This document shows, piece by piece, positions 6,045-14,522 of a DNA stretch of 14,696 nucleotides. Within the stretch, counting starts at the first letter, position 1; the number at the start of each line of letters is the position of its first letter. The stretch is from Candidatus Limnocylindrales bacterium (GTDB lineage Bacteria > Moduliflexota > Moduliflexia > Moduliflexales > JAUQPW01), in NCBI GenBank assembly GCA_035559535.1, contig DATMBG010000019.1:1-14696 (forward strand). The letters are read 5' to 3'. The notes under the pieces were generated by a model. That model did no database searches. It was not told where the DNA came from and worked only from the letters and a program-made list of their open reading frames with translations. The translations under genes and the position numbers were made by a program.

Positions 6045-8457
6045 GCCTTTGAGTCCAAAGGACCTATATCGAAGTTGTGATCCGAATCAGTTCACATTTG
6101 AGACTACGGCGGATCTGGAAGATCTGACAGAAATTATTGGACAGGCCCGGGCTGTAGAAGCGATACATTTTGGTACAGATATTCAGCAGGAAGGTTATAA
6201 TCTCTTTGTCATAGGCTCTCCTGAAACTGCCAAGCAAGCGGTCATACGACAGTTTCTCAAAAGAAAGGCCGTTACCGAACCAACTCCTCCAGACTGGTGT
6301 TACGTCAATAACTTTTCCCAGCCCCATAAGCCCCATGCTTTGAGGCTCCCACCAGGTCAAGGAATTATTCTACGACGCGATGTGGAGCAGTTGATAGAGG
6401 AACTGCGCACTACCATCCCGGCTGTATTTGAAAGTGAGAACTACCGGACCCGAAGGCAAGTGATTGAAGAGGAATTCAAAGAGCGGCAAGATAAAGCCTT
6501 CAAGGAACTTGAGCAACAGGCTAAAGAACGCGGTATCGCACTGCTACAGACTCCTTTGGGATTGGCCTTTGCTCCTATGCGAAGAGATCGGGTCCTTAAT
6601 CCGGAGGAATTTCAAAGGCTTCCGGAGTCAGAGCGGAAGCGCATAGAATCCGAGGTAGCTGCACTTCAAGAGAAACTTCAAGACATTATTCGCAAAATTC
6701 CACAGTGGGAAAGAGAGATCCGGGAGAAGATAAAGGCCCTCAATCATGAGGTGGTGATGTTTGCAGTTGGTCATTTGATAGACGAGTTGAGAAAGAAATA
6801 CACGACCTTACCAGAAGTAGTAAGCTATCTTAATGCCCTGCAACAGGATATAAGCAATAATGCGGAGGACTTCCTCCGCCGACCCGAAGAGATGCCTGCT
6901 TTTATAAATATCCCGGAATCACGGTTCCTGACCAGTACGTCCGCATTTCGTCGTTATCAGGTGAACGTGATAGTAGATCATAGCACGACCCAAGGGGCAC
7001 CGGTAGTCTATGAAGATTATCCCACTTATCAGAACCTGATTGGTCGTATTGAACACATCTCCCAGTTGGGAACCCTGGTAACCGACTTTAATTTGATTAA
7101 GCCTGGAGCGTTACACCGAGCAAACGGAGGATATTTAATGCTCGATGCCCATAAGGTGCTCACACAACCCTTTGCCTGGGAAGGGCTCAAGCGGGTCTTG
7201 CGAGCCCGTAAAATCCATATGGCATCTCTGGGGCAGATGCTCGATTTAGTCAGTACCGTATCCCTGGAACCTGAACCCATTCCGCTGAATGTTAAAGTAG
7301 TCTTGCTCGGCGATCAATTACTTTACTACCTGCTCTGTCAATTTGATCCTGAGTTCAACGAGTTGTTCAAAGTGGTAGTGGATTTTGAGGAACGGATGGA
7401 TCGCACCTTGGAGAACAATCTTCTCTATGCCCGGCTGATTGGTACCTTAACCCGTAAAGAGGGTTTACGGCCCCTTGAACGGAGTGCAGTAGCCCGTGTT
7501 ATTGAGCACAGCGCCCGTATCGTGGGTGATGCAGAGAAGCTCTCTACCCATATACGAAGAATCACCGACTTACTGCGTGAGGCTAATTATTGGGCCGGCG
7601 CGGCAGGTCATAAAATTGTAAATGCCTTTGATGTACAACGAGCTATTGATGCTCAGATTCGCCGGGTTGATCGGATACGGGAGCGGATCCAAGAGGAAAT
7701 TCAGCGGGGAACCATTTTAATAGATACCGATGGGGAGAAGATTGGTCAGATCAATGGTCTTTCAGTTATTGACCTTGGTCAGGTTGCCTTCGGTCGTCCC
7801 AGTCGAATTACAGCTCGTGTGCGGTTGGGTAAAGGAGAGGTCATAGACATCGAACGAGAGGTGGAGTTGGGAGGTCCCATTCATTCTAAAGGAGTCCTTA
7901 TTCTTTCTAGCTTTCTTTCTACACGGTACGCGATAGATAAACCTCTTTCGCTCTTTGCCAGTCTGGTTTTTGAGCAGTCCTACAATGGAGTAGAGGGGGA
8001 TAGTGCTTCGTCGGCTGAGTTGTATGCTTTACTTTCAGCCCTTGCAGAGGTACCTATCCGACAATCCCTGGCCGTAACAGGTTCGGTGAATCAGCACGGT
8101 CAAGTACAGGCCATTGGGGGGGTCAACGAAAAGATCGAGGGTTTTTTTGACATATGCAAGGCCAGAGGTTTAACGGGTAAACAAGGCGTGTTGATTCCGG
8201 CTTCCAATGTAAAACACTTGATGTTACGTCAGGATGTTGTTGAGGCCGCAGCGGCCGGGAAGTTTCATATATATCCTGTAGAAACGGTTGATGAGGGAAT
8301 TGAGATTCTAACCGGAATACCGGCTGGTGAACGGGATGAAACGGGAAATTTCCCCCAAGGAAGTATTAACCAGCGGGTGGAAGCACGGCTTATTGCCTTG
8401 GCTGAGAAACGGATGGCCCTTGCTGCATCTGCAAAGGGAGAGAATGCTCATGAATAA
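6037..8457 (+). CDS. Lon-like protease with AAA_32-type N-terminal region and S16 peptidase domain
   Basis: This is an 806-aa cytoplasmic serine protease homologue. I chose ATG 6037 over ATG 5995 because GAGGAGAG (6021-6028) lies 8 nt upstream and family members begin near the PLSPKDLY segment. The N-terminal part has a Walker A-like loop GSPETAKQ (about residues 60-67) that lacks the Gly and Ser/Thr of GxxxxGK[ST]. A Lys/Glu-rich coiled-coil insert (~135-250) follows, then the Walker B-like GGYLMLDA (~364-371). The C-terminal S16 domain has catalytic Ser656 in EGDSAS and Lys699 in GGVNEKIEG. They are 43 residues apart, as in E. coli Lon S679/K722. Architecture and length match the LonB/AAA_32 group (E. 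coli YcbZ-like) rather than LonA. The weak Walker A recalls the ATP-independent LonC type. It overlaps its neighbours by 8 nt on both sides. Confidence 0.9.
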   Translation: MIKPLSPKDLYRSCDPNQFTFETTADLEDLTEIIGQARAVEAIHFGTDIQQEGYNLFVIGSPETAKQAVIRQFLKRKAVTEPTPPDWCYVNNFSQPHKPHALRLPPGQGIILRRDVEQLIEELRTTIPAVFESENYRTRRQVIEEEFKERQDKAFKELEQQAKERGIALLQTPLGLAFAPMRRDRVLNPEEFQRLPESERKRIESEVAALQEKLQDIIRKIPQWEREIREKIKALNHEVVMFAVGHLIDELRKKYTTLPEVVSYLNALQQDISNNAEDFLRRPEEMPAFINIPESRFLTSTSAFRRYQVNVIVDHSTTQGAPVVYEDYPTYQNLIGRIEHISQLGTLVTDFNLIKPGALHRANGGYLMLDAHKVLTQPFAWEGLKRVLRARKIHMASLGQMLDLVSTVSLEPEPIPLNVKVVLLGDQLLYYLLCQFDPEFNELFKVVVDFEERMDRTLENNLLYARLIGTLTRKEGLRPLERSAVARVIEHSARIVGDAEKLSTHIRRITDLLREANYWAGAAGHKIVNAFDVQRAIDAQIRRVDRIRERIQEEIQRGTILIDTDGEKIGQINGLSVIDLGQVAFGRPSRITARVRLGKGEVIDIEREVELGGPIHSKGVLILSSFLSTRYAIDKPLSLFASLVFEQSYNGVEGDSASSAELYALLSALAEVPIRQSLAVTGSVNQHGQVQAIGGVNEKIEGFFDICKARGLTGKQGVLIPASNVKHLMLRQDVVEAAAAGKFHIYPVETVDEGIEILTGIPAGERDETGNFPQGSINQRVEARLIALAEKRMALAASAKGENAHE

Positions 8458-9301
8458 ACAAGAATCTAAAACCGCTATTCGACGTATTTTGGTGGCTGTG
8501 GATGCCTCATCCCATAGTTTAGCAGCACTGGAAGCAGCTGCTGAATTAGCTGCCAGAATGGAGGCAGAATTATTGGGACTCTTCGTCGAAGATATCAATT
8601 TACTCCAACTTGCTGAATTACCCTTTGTCCAAGGGGTCAGTTATCCTTCTACGGTGGGTCAACAACTGGATAAATCCAAGATGGAGCGGGCGTTAAAGGT
8701 AAAGGCTGAGCAAGCCCGTCGGGCTCTGGCGACAATAGCCGAGCAGCTACATGTTCGATGGTCGTTTCGTACTGTACGTGGTTACATTACCTCAGAGGTA
8801 TTGGAAGCCGCATTGGAAGCAGACCTGCTTACCTTAGGGAAGTCGAGTCGACAGGTAGCCCGACGTGTAGAATTAGGTTCCACAGCACGGGAGGCTATAG
8901 CAAGGGCCCCTCGCCCTGTACTGCTAGTCCAACACGGTATCAGTATTAAGCAACCAGTATTGGTCGTTTACGATGGTTCAGAGTTTGCCAAACAAGCTTT
9001 AGCTATAGGCGCAGATATGGCCCAAGCCTATGGGGACGGACTGGTTGTACTTATCCTGGCTGAGACATCCGACGTAGCTCAACGATTAGAAAACGAAGTT
9101 ACAGCGTGGCTACAAGGGCGGAAACTACAAGTAGACTATCGGTGGTTAGATAAGCTGGATGCGCAAAGCCTGATACAAACTATCCAGACGGAAAGGGGGG
9201 GAATCTTGATACTGAGCAGTAAGAGTCCCGATCTATCCCTAGAAACCATCCAAGAGATTCTGGAAAAGATAAATTGTCCGGTGTTGTTAGTTCGACCCTA
9301 A
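8450..9301 (+). CDS. Tandem universal stress protein, second copy (283 aa)
   Basis: This two-domain Usp is the last gene of the operon. ATG 8450 is chosen because AAGGGAG (8434-8440) lies 9 nt upstream and the Usp fold starts at once (RRILVAVDAS, residues 11-20). The ATG at 8444 is too close to the Shine-Dalgarno. The start overlaps the Lon-like stop as ATGAATAA (8450-8457). Domain 1 (~1-162) has Asp18 and a loop G130-KS-S-9X-G143-S144, which is the G-2X-G-9X-G-S signature with one Gly changed to Ser; nucleotide binding is plausible. Domain 2 (~168-283) begins VLVVYDGSEFA and ends CPVLLVRP. It lacks the glycine-rich loop, having SSKSPDLSLE instead, so it is probably unable to bind ATP. It is shorter and more divergent than the Usp at 1357-2301. 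Coupling to the protease suggests a sensor or adaptor role (inference). Confidence 0.92.
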   Translation: MNKQESKTAIRRILVAVDASSHSLAALEAAAELAARMEAELLGLFVEDINLLQLAELPFVQGVSYPSTVGQQLDKSKMERALKVKAEQARRALATIAEQLHVRWSFRTVRGYITSEVLEAALEADLLTLGKSSRQVARRVELGSTAREAIARAPRPVLLVQHGISIKQPVLVVYDGSEFAKQALAIGADMAQAYGDGLVVLILAETSDVAQRLENEVTAWLQGRKLQVDYRWLDKLDAQSLIQTIQTERGGILILSSKSPDLSLETIQEILEKINCPVLLVRP

Positions 9302-9470
9302 AGGCTAATTTTTCCAGGGCAGATTGTCAAAGACGTAGACCAATACCTATGAATCCATTCTCATCTGCCCTTGTTTATGGCTATAACGCTATATCTTTCA
9401 GGTTGTTTAATTCTTTATTATTGTTTTTTACTGGCTCGGGTCGAGACTCGACCTGACATGAGTTTGCCAT
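9302..9470. other. Intergenic part between convergent transcription units
   Basis: There is no gene in this stretch. A 9-bp inverted repeat AGGGCAGAT (9316-9324) / ATCTGCCCT (9363-9371) with a 38-nt loop follows the USP stop. A near-perfect palindrome follows at 9439-9453. Neither has the T-run of a canonical intrinsic terminator on either strand, but together they may end or protect the convergent transcripts. Confidence 0.4.
9436..9456. repeat. Palindrome GGTCGAG-A-CTCGACC
   Basis: GGTCGAG (9439-9445) and CTCGACC (9447-9453) are perfect complements around one base. The arms extend to 10 bp with a G-T wobble. It lies just beyond the stop of the 29-codon minus-strand gene. It looks like a REP-type dispersed palindrome, but one copy cannot prove that. 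Confidence 0.45.
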
Positions 9471-9560
9471 TCAAGTCGATATGCCGAGGTACGGTAATAG
9501 CCAACGCATTAAAACAACATAGGCTACAATAAACAGCATTGATCCCAGCCATTCAGTCAT
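9471..9560 (-). CDS. 29-aa single-pass membrane microprotein
   Basis: The minus strand reads ATG at 9560 to TGA at 9473-9471, giving 29 residues beginning MTEWLGSMLFIVAYVVLMRW and ending in a Leu/Pro/Tyr/Gly-containing tail. Residues about 4-18 are uninterrupted hydrophobic, enough for one short membrane helix. An Arg-Trp pair then another hydrophobic turn follow. The Shine-Dalgarno is excellent: AAGGAGG (plus-strand CCTCCTT, 9570-9576) with a 9-nt spacer. A -35/-10 pair lies about 110 nt upstream. It follows the RND permease gene on the same strand by about 210 nt. Small membrane proteins often tune pumps or respiratory complexes (AcrZ, KdpF and CydX are examples), so a link to the RND pump is possible but unproven. 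I do not recognise a family with certainty. Confidence 0.6.
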   Translation of the reverse strand: MTEWLGSMLFIVAYVVLMRWLLPYLGIST

Positions 9561-9676
9561 GTTCAATATCCTCCTTAACCCCTATAGAGCTTTTCGTTTG
9601 TTCTAATAGCAATACGCTTTCTTTCGGATGCCGAGGTAATCAATGACATCTTGGTCGCATCTATCTTAGTATATTT

Positions 9677-9705
9677 ATTATACTCTCCTGTTTTGGTTTA
9701 TTCAA
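9677..9705 (-). promoter_or_regulatory. Sigma70-type promoter for the 29-aa gene
   Basis: On the minus strand TTGAAT (9705-9700, 4 of 6) is followed after exactly 17 nt by a perfect TATAAT (9682-9677). The start site would be near 9670, giving a leader of about 110 nt to the ATG at 9560. This would let the microprotein gene be expressed independently of the RND operon. Confidence 0.45.
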
Positions 9706-9745
9706 GCTTAGCTAAAGCAGATTTATTTACAACAAGCTTTTATGA

Positions 9746-9773
9746 GTACGGGCGTAAGGCATTACGCCCCTAC
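9746..9773. repeat. REP-like palindrome containing the RND permease stop codon
   Basis: GTAC-GGGCGTAA, a GGCA loop and TTACGCCC-CTAC form a 28-nt hairpin with 11 of 12 base pairs. The TAG stop of the RND gene (9772-9770) lies inside the right arm. No T-run follows on the minus strand (next bases are CTCATAAAAGC), so it is not a canonical intrinsic terminator. It may protect the mRNA 3' end or be an inserted dispersed repeat that supplies the stop. Confidence 0.5.
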
Positions 9774-12700
9774 GCGGAATGGGTCATGGGTCTCGGCTCA
9801 GTAATCACATGTGTCTGGGCAGGTTCAGATTTTTGTAATCCTTGCTTCTTTCTCTTGCTCAGATAGTAAAATATGGGTACGGTCATACGAGATAACAATA
9901 ATGAAGCGACTTCTCCGGCCATGAGTGAGATGGCTAAGCCTTGAAAGATAGGATCAAAAAGCATAACGGCGGAGCCGACAATGACTGCTGCTGCCGTCAG
10001 CATCATGGGACGGAAGCGAACGGCTCCAGCATCTACAACCGCATCAGCAAGGGACATACCTTGCTGTAGTCGGAGTTCAACAAAATCAACCAGGATAATG
10101 GAGTTCCGCACGACGATTCCGGCTCCAGCAATGAACCCAATCATGGAAGTTGCCGTGAAAAAGGCATCCCATAATCCATGGGCAGGTAATATCCCAACCA
10201 GGGAGAAAGGGATTGCAGTCATAATGGTAATCGGGGTTTTGAAGGATTGAAACCAGCCGACTACTAAAATGTAGATGAGAATCAGCACTGCCGCAAACGC
10301 TAAACCGAGATCTCGAAACACCTCATAGGTGATGTGCCATTCCCCATCCCACTTCATAGCAAACTTGTCTGTAATAAAAGGTTGCTGTGCGACATAACGT
10401 TCGAGTCCATATCCTTCAGGTAATCTCAACTGATCGAGAGCTTCGTTGAGTTTGAGAATAGCATAAACTGGACTCTCCTCTTGCCCGGCAACATCACCGG
10501 TTACATAAACTACGGGCATCAGATTCTTGTGATAGATACTCTTGTCAGCCACTTGCTGTTCGATCCGTACCAATGCACTCAAGGGAACAAGGTTTCCTTG
10601 TTGGCCTAAGACCTTGATATGCTTCAAATCCTCCACACTGGAACGCTCTTCTCGGGGTAATCGGAGCAGTATAGGAACATCCTCCTTCTCTTGTGGTTGA
10701 TGCAATAAGCCGATCTTTGTTCCTTCCAAAGCAATTCGGAGCGTGGTGGCAATCTGTTCAGTTGATATACCATTTAAAGTGGCTTTCTCTTTGTCGACAA
10801 CCCAACGATATTTGACCTGATCATCCTCGACATACCAATCCACATCCACAACGCCTTCAGTCTTATCAAAAATATCTCGGATCTGACGGGCGATTTCTAT
10901 CTGACGTTGATAATCTGGACCGTAAACTTCAGCAACTAATGTTTGAAGGACCGGTGGGCCAGGTGGAACTTCAGAGACTTTTATTCGAGCCTGATATTTA
11001 GCAGCTATCCGTTGGAGATCTGGACGTACTCGCTTCGCAATATCATGACTTTGTGCCTTTCGCTCACTTTTGGACGTAAGATTAACCTGAATATCCGCTA
11101 CGTTAGAACCACGTCGCAAGAAGTAATGACGAACGAGACCGTTGAAATTGTAAGGGGAGGCTGTGCCAATATACATTTGATAATTGACCACTTCAGGTAC
11201 AGTCCGGATATAATCTCCCAGCTCGTAGGTCACGCTGGCTGTTTCTTCAAGAGTCGTTCCCTCGGGCATATCAATAATCACTTGAAATTCACTTTTGTTA
11301 TCAAATGGCAACATTTTTACACGAACCCATTTAACTGCTAAAAGTGACAAAGAAGCCAATAGTAACATAACAACGATAGCTAAAAATCCGTAGCGCCAGA
11401 GAGGATTGTGAACGAGCCGGGTCATCACACGACGATAAAGTTGCGTAGACCATCCCTCCTCTGCATGAATAGTTCCTCCCTCTCGTTTAAGCAGACGCAA
11501 ACTAGCCCATGGCGTTACAATGAAAGCAACAAGGAGTGAGAATATCATCGCTGCAGACGCCCCTACTGGAATCGGGCGCATATACGGCCCCATTAACCCT
11601 CGAACAAAGGCCATAGGAATAATAGCACTAATTACGGCAAAGGTAGCCAGGATGGTAGGATTTCCTACCTCGTCCACAGCTTCGACAGCAATATCCAACA
11701 TTGAGCGTCCATGATTTTGCGGTAAATGATAATGACGGACTATATTCTCCACAACAACAATAGCATCGTCTACTAAAATACCGATGGAGAAAATTAAAGC
11801 GAAAAGCGTAATACGATTGAGGGTATAGCCATAAAGGTAGAAAACCGTCAGAGTTAAAGCCAGGGTGACAGGAATAGCAATAGCTACAATGCCAGACTCG
11901 CGTAATCCAATCGTTAACCAAATCAAAGCTGAAACGGAGATAATAGCAATAAACATGTGGAACAGTAACTCATTGGATTTCTCCTGAGCTGTTTCACCAT
12001 AGTTGCGCGTAATAGAAACCTGGACTTCGCCCGGGATCAATGTTCCCTTTAAGTGGTTCACTTTTTCAATAACCTGATCAGCTATCTTAATGGCATTAGT
12101 TCCCTTACGTTTTGCAATTGAGATAGTAACAGCCGGATAAACCGATTTTAATTCAGATTTTGAACCCTTCGACCTTTCAGAGGTATTCAAGATGCCACTT
12201 TCGACTTTGGATTCTGAACTTTGTTGACTGGACGCAGGTCCTATGCCGAACAGCACATAATCGGTAGGTTCCTCAGGACCGTCTTCTATTTTAGCTATAT
12301 CACGCAAATAAACAGGTCGGTTGTTGGCGACACTCACAACTACCTTGCCGACTTCTTCAGAAGTTGTCAAAAATCCCCCTGCCTCGACCAGAAATTCTCG
12401 ATTACCAGAAGAAAAACTACCTGATTGCAGTTGTTGGTTCGCCTGCTCCAATATGGGAACAACAACTGCTGGAGCGAGATGATAAGCGGCCATCTTCGCA
12501 TCATCAAGGGTGACCAGAACTTGCCGCCGTTGACCCCCAATGATTTTCACTTCTGAGACATCGCTAATCTCTTTAATTTGATCATGAACCTGAGCCGCTA
12601 TGCGTCGTAGCATAAAGTGGTCATAACGATCACTCCAAAGCGTCAGGGCCAGTATAGGGACATCATCAATCGAGCGTGGCTTGATAAGCGGTTGGCTTGC

Positions 12701-13087
12701 ACCGGGAGGGATCAAGTCAAAGTTAGCGAACATCTTTTGATTAAGCCGCACAATACTATTCTCTTCATCCTCACCCACATAAAACCGGACTATCGCCAAA
12801 GCATAACCTGGTGCCGAAGTCGAATAAATATACTCAACCCCAGGAATTTCCCAGAGCAGCTTCTCCATGGGTTTAGTTATACGTTCCTCGACTTCCTTAG
12901 CCGATGCCCCGGGCATTTGTACAAAGACATCAATCATCGGCACTATGATTTGTGGTTCTTCTTCTCGTGGGAGCAACAGCACGGCACCTATACCAAGCAA
13001 TATAGAAGCCACAATAATGAGTGGTGTCAATTTGGAGTCAATGAAGGCTTGCGCTACTTTTCCAGCGAGTCCAAGTTTTTCTCTCAT
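9770..13087 (-). CDS. RND-family efflux permease (inner-membrane proton/drug or metal antiporter)
   Basis: This 1105-aa proton-driven transporter has the AcrB-like duplicated layout. TM1 (~20-40), a large periplasmic loop, TM2-6 (~372-530), a second loop and TM8-12 (~925-1080) are recognisable. TM4 has [13 protein letters not shown] with Asp440/Asp441, matching the AcrB proton relay D407/D408. HME metal pumps have a different TM4 signature, so this is closer to the HAE group. The AcrB K940 site is Arg994 ([13 protein letters not shown]); Arg1024 and Thr1031 match R971 and T978. A Ser/Lys/Gln-rich stretch at residues ~284-315 looks inserted in the first loop. The start ATG has only a weak Shine-Dalgarno, and an in-frame TAA lies just upstream, so it may rely on coupling to the adaptor gene 63 nt before it. 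The substrate is unknown. Confidence 0.93.
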   Translation of the reverse strand: MREKLGLAGKVAQAFIDSKLTPLIIVASILLGIGAVLLLPREEEPQIIVPMIDVFVQMPGASAKEVEERITKPMEKLLWEIPGVEYIYSTSAPGYALAIVRFYVGEDEENSIVRLNQKMFANFDLIPPGASQPLIKPRSIDDVPILALTLWSDRYDHFMLRRIAAQVHDQIKEISDVSEVKIIGGQRRQVLVTLDDAKMAAYHLAPAVVVPILEQANQQLQSGSFSSGNREFLVEAGGFLTTSEEVGKVVVSVANNRPVYLRDIAKIEDGPEEPTDYVLFGIGPASSQQSSESKVESGILNTSERSKGSKSELKSVYPAVTISIAKRKGTNAIKIADQVIEKVNHLKGTLIPGEVQVSITRNYGETAQEKSNELLFHMFIAIISVSALIWLTIGLRESGIVAIAIPVTLALTLTVFYLYGYTLNRITLFALIFSIGILVDDAIVVVENIVRHYHLPQNHGRSMLDIAVEAVDEVGNPTILATFAVISAIIPMAFVRGLMGPYMRPIPVGASAAMIFSLLVAFIVTPWASLRLLKREGGTIHAEEGWSTQLYRRVMTRLVHNPLWRYGFLAIVVMLLLASLSLLAVKWVRVKMLPFDNKSEFQVIIDMPEGTTLEETASVTYELGDYIRTVPEVVNYQMYIGTASPYNFNGLVRHYFLRRGSNVADIQVNLTSKSERKAQSHDIAKRVRPDLQRIAAKYQARIKVSEVPPGPPVLQTLVAEVYGPDYQRQIEIARQIRDIFDKTEGVVDVDWYVEDDQVKYRWVVDKEKATLNGISTEQIATTLRIALEGTKIGLLHQPQEKEDVPILLRLPREERSSVEDLKHIKVLGQQGNLVPLSALVRIEQQVADKSIYHKNLMPVVYVTGDVAGQEESPVYAILKLNEALDQLRLPEGYGLERYVAQQPFITDKFAMKWDGEWHITYEVFRDLGLAFAAVLILIYILVVGWFQSFKTPITIMTAIPFSLVGILPAHGLWDAFFTATSMIGFIAGAGIVVRNSIILVDFVELRLQQGMSLADAVVDAGAVRFRPMMLTAAAVIVGSAVMLFDPIFQGLAISLMAGEVASLLLSRMTVPIFYYLSKRKKQGLQKSEPAQTHVITEPRPMTHSA

Positions 13088-13101
13088 CTTAAATTAAGCG
13101 A

Positions 13102-13153
13102 TAAGTAACGGGTGATGAGTGACAAAAACTAATGATTCATCACTCATTACTTA
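13102..13153. repeat. Intercistronic hairpin between adaptor and RND genes, containing the adaptor stop codon
   Basis: TAAGTAACGGGTGATGA (13102-13118) and TCATCACTCATTACTTA (13137-13153) can form a 17-position stem with one mismatch and one G-U pair, around an 18-nt loop. The adaptor TAA (13153-13151) lies at the stem base, and the RND ATG is 15 nt beyond the other arm. It has no terminator T-run after the stem. It could set adaptor/pump expression ratio, stabilise the adaptor mRNA, or be a dispersed repeat. Confidence 0.55.
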
Positions 13154-14389
13154 ATTAGAAGCCAATGGTGCATTTGTGGATCGCACCTGGCTTCCGTCAT
13201 CCAATGCTTCAATACCTTCAACGACAACCTGATCCCCATCATTGAGTCCTGACAGAACCTCTACGCGGTCGCCGTATTGTTTTCCAGTCTTAATAAGTCG
13301 TAGACGAGCTATATGAGATGAATCCACGACATAGACATTAGTAAGTTGACCCCGTTCAATAATAGCCTTTTGCAAAACCATTATCACCTCCTTATGGCCA
13401 AGACTAAAATGAGCCCTACCAAAAAGCCCTGAACGTAGAATTTGCGGAGTATCGGTTTCCTTTGTTTCTGTTGGGAGATCTATCTTTACAGTATAACTGC
13501 GACTCGCCGGATCTGAAGCAGGTACAATCTCCGTAACACGACCCTCCAGCTCTTTATCTCCAAGGGCATCTATGCGTACACGGACGGGGTCTTTCAGATG
13601 AATCTTTCCTATTTGCGATTCTTCTACAGAAGCTTCAAGTCGATACTGCGTATCATCTTCAATGGTAAGAAGCGGTACCCCCGGTACGGCAAGAAAACCC
13701 ACATCGATTTGCCTGGCAGTCACAATCCCAGAGATGGGAGAAGTAATCCTTGTATAACCTAGATATATTTGAGCATTAGCGACATCAGCCTTTGCTTGAT
13801 CAATTTTTGCCAATACCTGGTTTTTCTTAGCCATCACAGACTGAAGGACTTTGTTAGCCCTGTCTACTTCAGCATCTGCCATTCTGTACTTAGCCTGTGC
13901 CTCATCGAACTGCTGCTGACTGATTATCTGACTTTCACGAAGAGACTTATAACGATCGAAGGTCGAGGCCGCGAGGGCCTTGTGGGCTTCAGCAGCTTCC
14001 TTACTGGCTTCTGAGGCCCGAATAGTTCGCTCCACCTCCTCAAGCGCGTCTTGGGCTTCACGCAACCCTGCCTGCGCTTTCTGAAGTTGGGCCCTTGCAT
14101 CGCGATCATCGATTTCAATCAATAATTGTCCGGCACGTACACGATCTCCTTCATGAACATGTATAGTCTTAACATACCCTATGATCTTTGAGGACAAAAC
14201 GCTGGTCGTTTTCGATCGAACGGTTCCTATAGCTTCATAATAACCTTCTATGGGAGATAACCTTACTGTTTCAACTTTCACATCTTTAACCGTAGAAGTT
14301 TTCTCTGGAGTAGCTTTTTCCTTCTCTCCACAGGAAGTTACTAAGATACCAAGTAAGTTTATTAAGGGGATAACTGTTTTCTTTCGCAT
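13151..14389 (-). CDS. RND efflux periplasmic adaptor lipoprotein (HlyD/AcrA family)
   Basis: This 412-aa adaptor is the likely partner of the RND permease that follows it. A lipoprotein signal ends in the lipobox VTSC with Cys20; Gly at +2 does not signal inner-membrane retention. In order there are barrel-sandwich half 1 with HEGDRVRAGQLLIEID (79-94), a long Glu/Ala/Lys alpha-hairpin (~97-206), half 2 with YTRITSPISGIVTARQIDVG (212-231), a beta-barrel (~245-330) with VEESQIGKIHLKDPVRVRID, and a membrane-proximal domain (~333-403) with GLNDGDQVVVEG. The start ATG at 14389 has GAGAGAG about 7 nt upstream and is supported by the signal peptide. It is the first gene of a two-gene minus-strand operon. 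No outer-membrane channel gene accompanies it. Family-level call is firm; substrate is not. Confidence 0.93.
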   Translation of the reverse strand: MRKKTVIPLINLLGILVTSCGEKEKATPEKTSTVKDVKVETVRLSPIEGYYEAIGTVRSKTTSVLSSKIIGYVKTIHVHEGDRVRAGQLLIEIDDRDARAQLQKAQAGLREAQDALEEVERTIRASEASKEAAEAHKALAASTFDRYKSLRESQIISQQQFDEAQAKYRMADAEVDRANKVLQSVMAKKNQVLAKIDQAKADVANAQIYLGYTRITSPISGIVTARQIDVGFLAVPGVPLLTIEDDTQYRLEASVEESQIGKIHLKDPVRVRIDALGDKELEGRVTEIVPASDPASRSYTVKIDLPTETKETDTPQILRSGLFGRAHFSLGHKEVIMVLQKAIIERGQLTNVYVVDSSHIARLRLIKTGKQYGDRVEVLSGLNDGDQVVVEGIEALDDGSQVRSTNAPLASN

Positions 14390-14415
14390 AGATATTCTCT
14401 CTCAAAAATCCTTCA

Positions 14416-14443
14416 ATAGTAGAAAGTAAGATAAAAGATACAA
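14416..14443 (-). promoter_or_regulatory. Weak candidate promoter for the adaptor-RND operon
   Basis: On the minus strand TTGTAT (14443-14438, 3 of 6) and TACTAT (14421-14416, 4 of 6) are 16 nt apart and end 26 nt before the adaptor ATG. The leader would be about 20 nt, just enough for the GAGAGAG ribosome site. The match is weak, and activator-dependent or other sigma-factor control is equally possible. Confidence 0.2.
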
Positions 14444-14522
14444 ATAGCGCGGCCATCTTACTATCTCCCTATGCAAGGGCAGGCTTTTAGGGGTATCTTT
14501 TTCAGACCCGACCCCTCTAACT

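Noticed and set aside
8327-8449. Upstream starts for the second USP (up to 41 extra residues)
   Set aside because: The extension overlaps the protease C-terminus out of frame and does not resemble a Usp; the Usp fold and ribosome site fit ATG 8450.
9575-9649. 24-codon minus-strand frame upstream of the 29-aa gene
   Set aside because: It has no Shine-Dalgarno, a polar sequence without features, and it runs through the ribosome site of the better supported 29-aa gene.
9746-9773. Intrinsic terminator at the end of the RND gene
   Set aside because: The stem is strong, but no U-rich run follows on the minus strand; it is better described as a REP-like palindrome.
12617-13108. 163-codon plus-strand frame opposite the RND permease gene
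   Set aside because: It is antisense to a clearly coding region, has unnatural composition and no ribosome site.
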